Below are positions 26,003 to 38,123 of a DNA stretch of 64,000 nucleotides, piece after piece. The stretch is from Brevipalpus yothersi. Its lineage: Eukaryota > Arthropoda > Arachnida > Trombidiformes > Tenuipalpidae. A model generated the notes under the pieces. That model was not told the DNA's origin. It did no database searches and was given only the letters and a program-made list of their open reading frames with translations. A program made the position numbers and the translations under genes. How positions within the stretch are numbered: position 1 is the stretch's first letter; each line of letters opens with the position of its first letter. The stretch spans positions 3,191 to 67,190 of the forward strand of contig QZCP01000229.1 in NCBI GenBank assembly GCA_003956705.1. Direction: 5' to 3'.

Positions 26003-27922
26003 GGTTGCTTGACTCAATTTTTACCCTCAAGCTTCTTCAAGTCACGGGGCGGTAAACAGTGTCAATCCTTAACTTTCTCTATCTCTTTCCGCTGTAAGAT
26101 GATTAACCAACAAATGAGATCATCATCATCATATTCTAAGATTTTCTTTCTTCATGTAAGAAAATTTCACAGAGAGAAAGAAAGAGAAAGACATAAGTAT
26201 GTCATCTACATTGAAGGTGGGGGATGCTGGAGGATGAGGGAAAAGTAAGTGTGTGAGAGAGAGAGAGAAAGGAGGAGGCGGATTTAATTTCTAATCAATC
26301 TTCTTCACCTATCAGTTAAAATCACTAGAGGAACCATGAGATTTCACATATACACTCACACACTTATATATGTAACCGAATCAAACATCCAAATAAGGTA
26401 TGAGAAAAAAAAGAGAGATAGATGGAGAGAGGAAAACAGGTTGGGCTGTTGCCCGTCCGAGAAATCTATTTCAACTTCTGATGATGATAATAATACGTAG
26501 GATTACATGCAAGGCACCTAAGATGAAGGTGGGAGAAGGGAAAGCTATTCGAAAGAGAAAAAAACAATGAAGAATAGCTGAGAGCTCATATTTTTCATCG
26601 ATTTCATCAATTGTTCAGGTAAGCAAACAAGGAGAAATAGCAAGAGAGAGAGAAAGAGAGAGAGAGAAGAACGAAGTGTAAATCACAATAAGATGGAGTA
26701 AGGTTAAGGTGATAAAATGAATGGAATGAATGAAATTAGTTTCGTTTCAATACTGTAATGTTGTGTTTGCCTGATCTTGACAGTTTATTGAAAAGTTTGG
26801 TCAGTCGTTTCTGAGAAGCTTATAAAATAACAACAAAACAGAAATCTCATTCCTGTTTCTTTTTAACAGATATATGCACAGACAAGTTGATGAACTTTAT
26901 AAGGCACGATTCAGTCTATCAGGATAGGTCCGAAATGACCATTTGAGAATTTATTCTATAGCAAACTTTCGAGTAGTTTGTATGGCCTTTCAGAAGATAA
27001 CGAAGTAGAAGTAGGGAAAATGTGATAGATTCAATAAAGTTGCATAGAGAGAAATAGAGAGAGATAGGAAGAAAAAGAAAAGGGAGAGAAAGAGATACAG
27101 ATCGAGAGCATCAATCGGAGACTGAGAATCAACAAGAAGGATGAAATTAAGGATGAAAAAGCAAAAGAACCAGAGAAAGATAGAGGCGGAAAGGGAATAT
27201 ATTCATTAAGCATTGATGGAAAAAGTCGTATCGTAGGAGTTTGCTGGGCGAAAAATGAAGCAAAGGTGAGAGAGAGGAAGAAAGAGAAGAGAGCATAATG
27301 AGAAGAAACAAAAGAGAGGTGGGAATCGAAGGGTAAATGGATTAAATAGGAAGAAAGAGAAAGAGATGAAGAAAGGAAAAAGGAAGACATATTAAGGCAA
27401 AAAGTTTGGCGACTGTTACAAGAACTAATAAGATGATAAAGCTCATCAAGTTTTTTCTAAGCTGATTTTGTTTAGTGTATTGCTAATCAACTTATCAATA
27501 TTCTAGTTATATTGAAAAATAGGTAAGATTGCAGATACGTATTACCCAACTACATATAAGAACGGGGTAGTTTGTTTGTGACGAAAGGTCCCGGTATATA
27601 TTTATAAATATATATATATATATTGATTGAGGCCAAAGATTGAGGGTAATGAAGGGCTCTGAACGATCCCAACAGGGTGTGTAGGCTCATGTAAGTGTGT
27701 TTTCAGGGTGACAGTGAGACGTTGATCTCAAGATGATCCAACTTTGGAAGGCATGAAAGTGAGGTAAGATATCGGCCATTAATGCAACTTTGTGTGAGAT
27801 ACTTGTCACCATGAGAACCGGTGAAGAACTAATTGAGATTGTCGGAACTGCTTAAACGCAGAGGAAAAGAGAGAGAGAGAGAGATTTTCATTTGTTAAAA
27901 TGAGATTAATATGTTATGTGAA
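19737..27922. other. long gene-poor stretch
   Basis: About 8.2 kb with no recognisable gene. It is AT-rich with many short GA/CT tracts (for example near 22290-22317, 23330-23350, 25967-25998, 26641-26668) and CA/TG repeats (22160-22192, 25831-25860). One exon-like minus-strand frame at 24994-25188 is described in the findings. Parts may be 3' UTR or regulatory DNA of how. Confidence 0.5.
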
Positions 27923-29151
27923 TTAATTTTGCGTGATTGCTGTTGTGTGTTTGTGTGTGTTTTCAATGATGGTAATATTCGATGAGTCCTGGGTTGTTGG
28001 CCTTTGATAAGGATGATCTCGGACGTTAGTTGTGACAGCAGTGCGCCTTGTTTTTCCAGGACCTGCAGGACAGGGGGGACAGTGGGGGGAGGTGGGTTTT
28101 TTTCGTAGGGGGAGGGGGGGACAAGGAGTATGAGGTTTATGGGGTGGCCAATGAGAGAGGGGTGCAGGGAAAGAGATGAAAGAAAATGGGCAAAAAGGAA
28201 TGTTAGTATTGTATAAATAAGCAAATTAATGGAAAAATGAATCAAAGGATTGATTACACCAGTACGATTAGATGTCAGTGATAACTGTTTGACCCCATGT
28301 TAGAGAGAAAATTTCTCAATTTTTTCTCAAATGTATTCTCATTTATGTTGTATTGAATGGCAGAATAGAATTAGTTGAACCAATAAAAAATGAAGCAAGT
28401 GTGAAGGGAGAGGAAGAGAGAGAGAAATGGAAAAGAAAATTGAGCCCTATTGCCTCAGGCGATAAAGCTATATAACAAGATTGAAACGAACTGATGCAAT
28501 TGAGATTCTTAATCAGTCTCTCTGTTGCTCTTCAAGATCACATATTAAAATGTATGACTAATCAAAAGAGAGAGAAAGAAAGAGAGAGAGAGAGACAGGA
28601 GACTCTTGATAAGAAAAGGGAAACTTTTTTGGCCGCACGATCTGTTTGCTAATGACTCGCAACAACAAGAAGAGAGAGAGAAAGAAAAAAATGCTCTGCT
28701 ACCGCTCATGAATCTTCCAGTTGAAGCATCGAACTGGCATGCATAAGATTCTTAAATTATTTCATTCAAAATATACAAAAATTTGATACACATTTATAAT
28801 AAATATATATAAATATAACTCTATCATTTGTGGGGATCATGATTTTTCCTTCAGAAAAATCGATTGGAAAAAAGATGTGCTTGTTGCATCATCAATTTAG
28901 GAAGAGAAAGATAAAAAAGGTGGAGAATTTTGGGGAAAAGGAGGGATAGGAAGCAAAACAGTAGAGAGAAAGAGAGGAAGAGAGAGAGAGAAAATTTGAA
29001 AGAGAAAAGAGAATAGGAGTAAGAGAGAGGAAAAGGAAGCGCAAACGTTAACTATTGAAAAGTATAAATAAATTTTTGCCAAGAGAGGAGGTTACCAAGA
29101 TTCGACTCAATCTTACAAGAAAAAAGACCCACAAAACTTTTCACTTTTTCG

Positions 29152-29182
<31 letters not shown>

Positions 29183-29219
29183 CTCCTAAAACCAAAACTG
29201 AGAAAGACTGGGTAGAGAG

Positions 29220-29261
<42 letters not shown>

Positions 29262-30787
29262 AGAGAGTGGGAGAGAGAAATGATCATCTCTCAATCTCTT
29301 TTGGTCTCTCTCTCCTCACTTTTCACTTTCGTTCACTGTTACCCAGAAAATAAGGCAAACAGAACAAGAAGTAGAGAAAAAATTCCAATAGAAGGACAAA
29401 AAAATATGTCAAATAATTTTTGCTTAAATGACTATCGGCCAAATAACCCACCGCTTGCAGTTGTTTCTCCTTGTGGTGTGTGTGGATATTCTGCCAGCAG
29501 AGGTGATGTGAGAGCATACTGATGGAAGTCGTATGGGGTGTATAAAAATCCAGCTTCGGCCGAAGTGATGAGCGGAGGAGGTGCACTTCCGTTGAGCAGA
29601 GCGGTGCTTGTTGGCACATGTATATGGCGTGGAGAAAATATCAAGGGGGCACCGAGTGAAGTAGCTGTGTGGGTACGAATTGGAGTGGTGAGGGCGACTG
29701 GAGGGGCTAGTAGCTTCATATGGTCAACTTCGAGGCCATTCTTTGAGCTTGCACTATTATCACGATAAGTTCCGTTTATGATGGCTAATTCGATCAATTG
29801 GCGCTTTTTCAGCTCATCTTCTCCATCAGTCTAATCAGAGAGAAATAGGGAGAGAGAGGCAGAGGGGGAAGAAAAACATGCAAAAAAGAATCAGAAAATT
29901 GTCAAGAAACGAGCAAAAAAATATTCAAGATGCCAAGAAGAAGGACGGAGAGAGATGTTTACATGGATGTATTCTCAATACTGGTGCAAGTGAGAGAGAG
30001 AGAATGCAAAGGACATTGAAAAATACTTACGACAGGTATTAATAATTTTTTTATTTCTTCTACAGCTCTCTCCATTTTAACAGCAGCTCTATTGGCTGTA
30101 TCTTCAACAGTTATGAGAACATGCAGTTCGTCATTGAGATGTTCCCAATTAGGTTTGCCGCGATTTTGTTCTTCTTTCTTTTTGTCTCTCATTGAACCAC
30201 GTCCACGTACCATCACTTTACAGCCAGTCTCTTGTTCCAACTGCTTGGCAGTCATTCCTCTTGGTCCGAGGATTCTTCCTACGAAATTATAGTCCGGATG
30301 CTCTTTAACAGGCACATAAACTTTCTCTTGCCTCTGTACAATCGGCCCTTCAGGCTCAGGTATTATTAATGGCTTCTTTTCGACGCCGTCAATTTGAAAT
30401 AGAGATTCTCGAACCTTTTTGATTTCTTCACACCCAAACACCCACACACACACATATGCACATACACACACGCACATTTTGATGATAATTTTGGAAATCA
30501 TCATCATTATCATCATGAACGATGATGGAGGAAAGGAAAAGAAGAAGAAGAACGAACATAATATTAGGCCGGAATTGAGAGAGAGAGAGAGAGAGAGAGA
30601 CAGGGAGAGAGAGATGGAAAGAAAGAGTTGATAAAAAAAAAGTGGTTAAGTGGAAAGGAAATCAAAACTTACCATTGTCTACCAGCCTCTGTATGTGTAC
30701 AAATACATTAGGAAAGGCAGCTAGTCGGTTTCGGTCTTTGATTAGTTGAGCCAGGTAGTCAGCTGAATTGGTATCATTTACACACAT
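27923..30787 (-). CDS. how: STAR-family RNA-binding protein, held out wings / Quaking
   Basis: Regulates splicing, stability and export of mRNAs with ACUAAY elements. Exons 30673-30787, 30031-30425, 29452-29830 and 27923-28062 (intron phases 1, 0, 1) give a 342-residue long form. Qua1 is at about 9-50 (ADYLAQLIKDRNRLAAFPNV). The KH domain has its GPRG loop at 92-95 and GCKVMVRGRGSMRDKKKEEQ. Qua2 ends in KKRQLIELAIINGTYRD. The tail keeps LGAPLIFSPR and EAGFLYTPYD as in insect HOW. The last exon, 1.4 kb further on, encodes VRDHPYQRP, matching the nuclear-localisation tail of QKI-5/HOW(L). If the exon 3 donor (G|GTGGGT) is not used, translation ends in LFGR and a TAG at 29432-29434 (302 residues), a probable short isoform. 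The N-terminus is short compared with fly HOW, so an upstream exon is possible. Confidence 0.93.
29152..29263. repeat. (CT)n ... (GA)n pair inside how intron 3
   Basis: A CT run (29152-29182) is followed about 40 bases later by a GA run (29225-29263). They are complementary and could pair into a hairpin in DNA or pre-mRNA. Confidence 0.85.
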
Positions 30788-31593
30788 GGTTAATTATTAT
30801 TACAAAAAATTGAAAGAAGTAGAGCTTCTCCTTAGTCGATAAGATCCACACACACTTTGACTTTGAGGCACAAAATAAAGGCACATAAGTGATGGGCAAC
30901 AAGTGGTGTGTCTTTTGTCCTCTAGTATATTTCTTTTGACAATCGAATCACTTCTCTATCATGTTGCTTAAATAAGATGATTCTTTAATCACTTTTAAAT
31001 TTTAAATACACACACACATGGACAAAAGTGGGAAGGAGAAAGAGAGAGAGATTCAAAAGGGAAAGCAAAAGTATCGAATATATTTAAACGATTACTAATT
31101 CAAATGATCAGGAAGGGGGGAGAACGATTGGTTTCCCAATTAAAGTCCACAGGTTAAACAGGTGGAGAAGTCTTTCACAATCAAGGAGAACAAAAAAAAA
31201 CACCGCAAAAAAAGCCTAACCTAGTAATAATAATAATAATATTTTTGCTGTGACCGAAAGCAAGAAGATGTAAAAGTGATCTCAACTTTCACCATCAAGA
31301 AAAGATGAAAATTTTTCATCCCTTTAAACAACTTCTCTAATCGAGTGAGCATTATAGATGGCGCTGATAACACTATAGTGTACAAGGCAGTAGTGTCATC
31401 TGTTGACATTATATTTTATTAAGTTAAATCAAAATAATTTTTTTTAAAGTTTAAAGTGAAACACACAGCTGAGCAGCGTGTCCAGATTTAACAGCATCAA
31501 CAACAACAACCGGAATCAAATCAAATTGATTGTGTGTATGGTAAAAGTTTGCTACTTCGTTCTGATCACAATAAGTGGATAGATTCGATTGTC
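30788..31593. promoter_or_regulatory. divergent intergenic between how and RRN3
   Basis: About 800 bases between two genes transcribed away from each other. It contains the how 5' UTR and the presumed RRN3 promoter. A splice-acceptor-like sequence (ATTTAACAG near 31495) precedes an open stretch in the RRN3 frame, so part of this may be RRN3 coding sequence. Confidence 0.4.
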
Positions 31594-32925
31594 ATGATGA
31601 ATGATGATATATTGCAAAAAAATTGGAATGATATTGTGTTCAAGCCATGTGTTGATGGGGTTGATATTGGTAATCGTATGCAATCAATGTTACTGGATAC
31701 AGTGAGTGAAAAGGCTGCATTATCACCGATTTTTTTGAAAAACTTTTTATCTAAAACAGTTACACAACTATTTCTTGGTGATCCAAAGATGATTGGTGAA
31801 GAGGATATCAGTCCATCGGAGATGGCTGTGTTTAATAAGTTACATTATTTTCTCAAAGACATTATCGAAACTTATCCACACTCAGCGCGTGATCTGGTAT
31901 ATTCGGTTGTACATCGATTTCCACATCATCAAACTCGCTCTGGACATTCAATATTGGCTTACACGTGCAATACATGTATATTATTTGAATATATACCATC
32001 ATTATTTCAGGTCATTTCCACAGTTGTCGATAAGTTGATTTGGTTGGAATTGAGCTCTCAAACAGTTGATCTCGAGTCTGGTGGAGAGTCTATCAAGAAA
32101 GCGAATAAGTTTGCCATCGTGTTTGATAAAGCATTTGATCTTCTGTTGGAAACAATATACGATATGGTACACCCAAATGGACGAGTTCGAGCTTCTGGTG
32201 ATCTGCAGCGAAGTGATTTGTTTTTAGTACTTTTGGAGAAAGCATATCTAGGAATGATTGCACCAGTAGATACATTAATCAATCTTCCATATTGTCTACT
32301 TTATTGGTGTAGCTTTTCCGAAGAAATATGTACAAGAGCTATTGACGTTATCTGGTCAAAAATAACGAAAATTCCCGATCAAAAGCGCGCCACTAGATAT
32401 TCATTCGTTTTGGCATCCATGTTAGTGGAAGCAACCTACATCACCTCAGAGATGATCATGAATTTTGTGGAAACTGCTGTCCTGTGGGCTTTGGAATATT
32501 CTGATGAACATTCTGATGTAATAATAGACCAGAGTTATGACCCATCGAATCATTCGAAATTTTATGCAGTTTCACAATCAATTTTATACGTAATAAGCTG
32601 TAAAATCAATAGTTTCACTGAAATCCAATTGAAAAATTTGAGATTTCTTCGTTTGCAAAAACTTTTACAATCGCCATTGAATCCTCTCTTGTTCTGTTTG
32701 ACTACAATATCTGATCAATTCTCTAAAATATCTCATCATCATGAGATAGCAATGTGCTCATTTGTTCTGGAGCGTAATAAGCGTCTCAATTATGACCCTT
32801 CAAGTTACTTTGATCACAGTTTATGTTATTATTTTCCCTTCCATTCTTATACTTTTCAGCTATCCTCTTCTAAGTTTGATAGCATCTCCGATAGTATAGC
32901 TATTCAAAGATTTTCTTTGGATTGA
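31594..32925 (+). CDS. RRN3: RNA polymerase I initiation factor RRN3 (TIF-IA)
   Basis: Bridges RNA polymerase I and the promoter-bound selectivity factor for rRNA transcription in the nucleolus. A single exon of 443 codons from the first in-frame ATG. The same frame is open upstream to about 31492 without an ATG. Family signatures: YTCNTCILFEYIPSLFQVI, YRDL-equivalent LPYCLLYWCSFSEEICTRAI, RYSFVLASMLVEATYI, FYAVSQSILYVISCKI, LQSPLNPLLFCL and FVLERNKR, then a Pro/Phe-containing tail (YYFPFHSYTF). By comparison with remembered human RRN3, roughly the first 120 residues of the HEAT region are not covered, so a 5' exon or a real truncation is possible. AATAAA at 32951-32956 follows the stop closely. 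Confidence 0.88.
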   Translation: MMNDDILQKNWNDIVFKPCVDGVDIGNRMQSMLLDTVSEKAALSPIFLKNFLSKTVTQLFLGDPKMIGEEDISPSEMAVFNKLHYFLKDIIETYPHSARDLVYSVVHRFPHHQTRSGHSILAYTCNTCILFEYIPSLFQVISTVVDKLIWLELSSQTVDLESGGESIKKANKFAIVFDKAFDLLLETIYDMVHPNGRVRASGDLQRSDLFLVLLEKAYLGMIAPVDTLINLPYCLLYWCSFSEEICTRAIDVIWSKITKIPDQKRATRYSFVLASMLVEATYITSEMIMNFVETAVLWALEYSDEHSDVIIDQSYDPSNHSKFYAVSQSILYVISCKINSFTEIQLKNLRFLRLQKLLQSPLNPLLFCLTTISDQFSKISHHHEIAMCSFVLERNKRLNYDPSSYFDHSLCYYFPFHSYTFQLSSSKFDSISDSIAIQRFSLD

Positions 32926-35710
32926 GTATAAGACACTTCTATTCGGTCTCAATAAAATGTGTTAGATACGAAAATTTTTTGTTCCGTGCTTCTTGTTGTT
33001 CGGATGTCCAAGCTTAGAGGAAGAGAAAAAACTAAATAAATAACTACTGTATCTTCCAGAGCTTCCAGAATATGAATCAATTTCAAATTTTTCAAACCAA
33101 TAGTTTGTTCTATCGCTTATGTATATTCGGCGGCCATCAGTGGGATGGACCATTTTTTGTTCCCCCAGCATTCAACGAATGCGTGGGTGTATTTTCCTTT
33201 CTCCCCCTCATCTTCTGACCATCTCTCGATTCTCTCGAGGAACCTTAGTAAGAGGATGTATCAGGACACTGAAAATCACGGAAGCTGAGAGAAAGAGAAA
33301 GAGAAAGAGAAAAAGGAAAATTGAATAGACAAATCGGAAAACATTGTAATGGGCTTCTGGGACAGGCCACGGTCAAAAGCAATGTATCATGATGATAAAC
33401 TTTCGAGAGAGAGAGAGAGAGAGACCATCGAGAACAATTTCTCTTATAAACATTTTTGAGTATATTCGAGTGAATATCGTCCTTTAAGCTATTAACCTTT
33501 CACTCTACTCGAATGATGCTTTACTGTGGACATACATACAAATTGTGATTATTCCCCACCAAAATCAGTCTTTGATGGCCTTACGGTGGTAGCAATAGTG
33601 GCCAAATAATTTTTCCATGAAAGTGGGCTTGACCAGCTAATGTAGCGTTTCTTACCAACACAAAAGGCCACCAATTTGTTGTAAAGACATTTTCACATAT
33701 TTGACCATGCCCCCTTGTATATGAGCCCCGGGACGTTTGACCACAGTCAAGTAACCGTGTGTGAGTATACGATGCTTGACATTAACGGGACCCTCTCTTG
33801 ATAGCCGATGCTAGTTTCTTTCGTTCTCTTTCAGCTCAGCTCTTCTGGGCGTTTACCGTTATATTGCTTTTTCTCCTGGTCTTTTCGCCCACTTTTGGAG
33901 GCTCACTGAGAGAGAATCTTTCTAATAATTTTGAGAGATTTCATTCAAAAAAGTCAAAATTTTGCTACTTTAGAGTAAGTTTAAAATTTTTCGTTTTATC
34001 ATTTTCATGCTCTTTTTGTGTAAAAAGCTGTGCAACATTTTTTTCTAGGCTCTCCTCATGGGCCAATGTCAGTGTTCAAGGAGCATGAAAAGACTCGAGA
34101 TATATCATTTTGGTACTCCATTCTCTTTGACTTGTCATCCGTTTCTTTCATGATCCGTGAAAAATTTCACTCTCTATGTTCATTCTAATTTCTTTTGACT
34201 TGGTCGTTGAAGGCAGCTTATTTGCTACCGTTGTTGATGATGTTGAGGTGAATGGAAATTCTTTAGATTCGAGAAAAGTTCCAATTAAGTGATGAATTCT
34301 TCCAGCTCTTGCTCTAAATTCTATTGAGAACTACTGTAATAAAAGAAAAGACTATGTAATCGAAAAATATTCCTAATTTCATGTGAACTGAATAAAATAG
34401 AAAAATTTTAGCAATTTATTGATAGCAAAAGTAAAGATAAAAAACATTGATGGCTGGAAAAATTCTAGGTTCAAATGGGTGAATATTTCCTTGACCATAA
34501 ATACCAGCAAATTTTCTATTGAATCTAAGACAGATCTGATGAATGTCCTCCCTATTGACTATTGTACCAAATGATTTATGGGTAAATCTGAGGTTTCTTC
34601 GAATCAGCCTTAGACTGAACAGTAGCTCTTCGAATTCAGATTCCAACTGAAGAACTTTTCTAAAGCACTATTGGAAACCATTGGCATAAATTTTTCGTGA
34701 ATTTTAACTGGCTGATTGGACAAAAATAAAAATCCCTGCAGTGCAATTGATCATGGTGGAGAAAAAGCGAGGAAAATAGTTCTAAAATTTCATTCTCTTC
34801 ATTTCAATGATTCACATCGTTGAATGTTCAATTTTAAGATTTCTAAGATTTTCGTCTCCACCATTCATCTGGAGTGGTATCAGTGAGAGTCTCATAGCTG
34901 GTGTAACCAATCTATTGAGTAAAAAACGTATACATCCACTCAATCATTTATGTGTTTCGCGTAGGCCACATCGACAATTGGCCAAAACTCACTGATGAAT
35001 TATGCTGAGAGTGAAGCAAGGACTTTTCAGTTTTCGTTTTAAAAAAATGTCCGACTAAGACGGATCATCATCATCAATGGGACCATTGAGCTAACCCACA
35101 GACTTGGTGCAAAGTCTCTCGTTAAATGGATCAAACTAGCGCCTAGACTTTTGGCCTACTCTCAATTCACCACTACTGGACTCTCTTCTTGAGCTTGAAG
35201 TTTTTCAATTCTGAACCTGTTGATCAATCTGTCAAGTGGCTAAACTTTTGGCTCTTCTTCTCTATCTGGGGCTCAATATTGCATCAACATCCTTCATAAA
35301 TTTAGAGCCTTTGAAACCAAAAACTTTACACATGTACATGTAATCTAATAGTAACCAGATAGACTCTGAAGGACTATCCATCTTTTGCCATCAAATGGAA
35401 AATCGAGTGAAGCCAAAATTTGATCGATTCCAGTGTTACAAATTTTGACATTCACAAACACGCAAACTGATTGAGTTTTAATTCACTTATTGACTGGTGG
35501 TAACCATATTTCCACAATCAGGGCATTGATTGAACATTTTCCGCCTTCCGGTGGAGTATTCTCCACCCAAAAGTCAATCATGAGGCTGAAGTCAGGACCC
35601 TGATATATATTTATATACATGTATATTTCTCCAAAATGTAACATCTCTATCATGCCTCGAAAAAGAATGAGGGGAATGAAATTGAAAGAGAGAGGAAGAG
35701 AGCAAGAGAG

Positions 35711-35766
<56 letters not shown>

Positions 35767-37334
35767 NNNNNNNNNNNNNNNNNNNNNNNNNNNNNNNNNN
35801 NNNNNNNNNNNNNNNNNNNNNNNNNNNNNNNNNNNNNNNNNNNNNNNNNNNNNNNNNNNNNNNNNNNNNNNNNNNNNNNNNNNNNNNNNNNNNNNNNNNN
35901 NNNNNNNNNNNNNNNNNNNNNNNNNNNNNNNNNNNNNNNNNNNNNNNNNNNNNNNNNNNNNNNNNNNNNNNNNNNNNNNNNNNNNNNNNNNNNNNAGAGA
36001 GAGAGAGGAAGAGCGCATTGACTTTCGCGCGTCTCTCCATGAATCGCTTGGACAAAGTTAGCTCTGTATGCCTCTGGAGTCCTATCAATCAGAGTTACAG
36101 TTTGGTATCATTGTTCAACTGTGGAAGTCACCAAATTTTGTGTACATCAGCATCTTTATCATCAGTTTTTCTGTTCAACATCTTCTTCTTCATCCTTTTG
36201 GGCGATAGGATAGTATCAACAATTTATGAATGGAGAGTTTTTTTGACTCAGTTCTTGGCGAAATTATGTGAAGTGTATTTTTGATGAGTGAACAGAGTTG
36301 ATGAAATAATTACAGCTCAAAGTTACTCGATGTGATCAAAAAATGATGTATAGTAATGAATGATGAATGGTGAATATTTTCTTCAAAATAATCGTCTGAA
36401 TAAAGTGTAAAGTGATTAAATGTATGCTTAAGTTTAATTTACATGATCTTAATAAATATGCTTAGTGACAATCATCATTGGTGATTCTTTTCGGGACGAA
36501 TCTGATCAACCTCAGATTCAGCTTGAACCAATTGCTCTACTCAGAATCGAAAGGGATAATTAATGATCTCATTCTCATTAATCCCCATTAATTTATTTCT
36601 ACTCCAATTCTATTGCTAAATTATGTATTCTCTCTTGCCGCCAGTGGATTTTCTTCTATAGTACTGCATGCCGTCGAGTTCTTGGTCTCAGTTCGATAGG
36701 ACTTTTATAGGATATGTCGAGTCGCTTTCAACTGGCCTAGTTTTAACAGGTCTATAGTTGTCTTCAGTCCAGTAAAAAGAATAGTCCACTTTCAAGATGG
36801 ACTCCAATCGATCTCAGGATGTTGATCCAAGAGCTATTTATCATTTCGAATTAGTTCGAATCATTAGAGTTTCCATTGATTGATTATAAGATGAATTTTA
36901 TCGCTTTCAAAATTGCTCTTGATACTGTAAGCCAAAAATTTTTCAGTTTAATGATTCAAAAATTAGAATATTGAATTAACACAAAATGGAGAGAAAATTT
37001 TGACCGAGAGAACCTAGTGATGTAACTCTTCTGACACTCAGAATGAGAGCGAAAAAATAGAAAATTACAATTCATCTATAATGTTATATCATGATATTGA
37101 TGGATAGAACAAAAAAATAGTTAAAATACAGTAGTTCATAAGTGATTTGAAAAGGGGCCAGTTAAGCAGGAAATATAATAGAATATCTTTTCATTTTGGT
37201 ACCTATTTGCTGAGTATGTTCATCAATTGAGAATACAAGCAAACAAAGAACAATGTTTCCAGCAAAATTTGAATGCTCAACAAGTAACAGCAAATAAATG
37301 TGAATATTAGCTTGGAAACATGACCAATTCAACA
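32926..37334. other. gene-poor stretch with an assembly gap
   Basis: No recognised gene. A minus-strand exon-like frame (34416-34648) is treated in the findings. GA tracts at 33405-33423 and flanking the gap; the rest is AT-rich unique sequence. Confidence 0.5.
35767..35995. other. assembly gap (229 N)
   Basis: A run of N flanked on both sides by GA repeat (35718-35766 and 35996-36006), so the gap most likely hides an unresolved long (GA)n array. Confidence 0.98.
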
Positions 37335-38123
37335 TTATGATTTTATCTTGTGTTGTTGATCTGGTACCGAAATTTTTTCTGGAAGATTGGGCTGTTGATG
37401 CTGCTGTACAATTGGATTAGGTGGTACTGATGGCCAACTTTTTGACTGTCCACCTTGATAGCGATTGTAATAGTATGGATAGTTGGCTTGTCGATGATAG
37501 TAAGGCTGACCTGTTGACCAAGAAAGAAAGGAGGAAAAAGAAGAACAATCACATCAAGCTTCGGTGAAGAGAACAGTTGAATCAATAAGATTTTGAGAAA
37601 TAACTTCTAATCATATTTAGGAATAAAAATATTATGATTATTCTTCCATTGACTATGAGATGACTTGTTTATTGATCTAAACTACTATACTGTACTCCAG
37701 GACGTCCCGGTGAAGAAGAATTCCGCTCACCTATCATCACAGGTCTGAATGGTGTTGATTGTCCCCATTCATATCCTTCGGCATCTATTGTTGAATAGGA
37801 TGGTCCCATACGTGGATTTGTCCGGGCAAACATTTGATAATTACCCTGTGGTGGTGTATAATAGGAGGGCATTTGATATCCACAATTAGATTGTTGTTGA
37901 GTCCAACGTGAAAAAGGATTCCAAAAACAATGGCAAACCATCATGGGTAATAAGAGTATTTGAATGAACTAGATGATGAAAGTTGAAAATAACAACAGAT
38001 GATGAGAATAGATTTTGAAGTTGAAACACTAGAGCATTGAAAATTTGATGAAAACTAAGGAAATTTCCGAAAGTATTCAGAAAATTATCTTTCTAGATGA
38101 ATTCTCACCTTGATCAAAGCCAT
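37335..38123 (-). CDS. small secreted Tyr/Gln/Pro-rich protein
   Basis: Three exons: 38109-38123 (MALIK only), 37731-37968 and 37335-37510 (intron phases 0 and 1), giving 142 residues. The joined N-terminus, MALIKFIQILLLPMMVCHC, is a signal peptide. The mature chain is rich in Tyr, Gln, Pro, Ser and Asn (MPSYYTPPQGNYQMF, YPYYYNRYQGGQ, IVQQHQQPNLPEK) with few cysteines. If the second intron (donor G|GTGAGC) is retained, the frame instead ends at 37669 with a 104-residue form finishing QYSSLDQ. Composition resembles cuticular, glue or silk-type extracellular proteins, but no domain is recognised. Confidence 0.72.

Noticed and set aside
32962..33171. Minus-strand 69-codon frame (VHPTDGRRIYISDR)
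   Set aside because: Overlaps the probable RRN3 3' flank on the opposite strand, and no acceptor or upstream exon was found.
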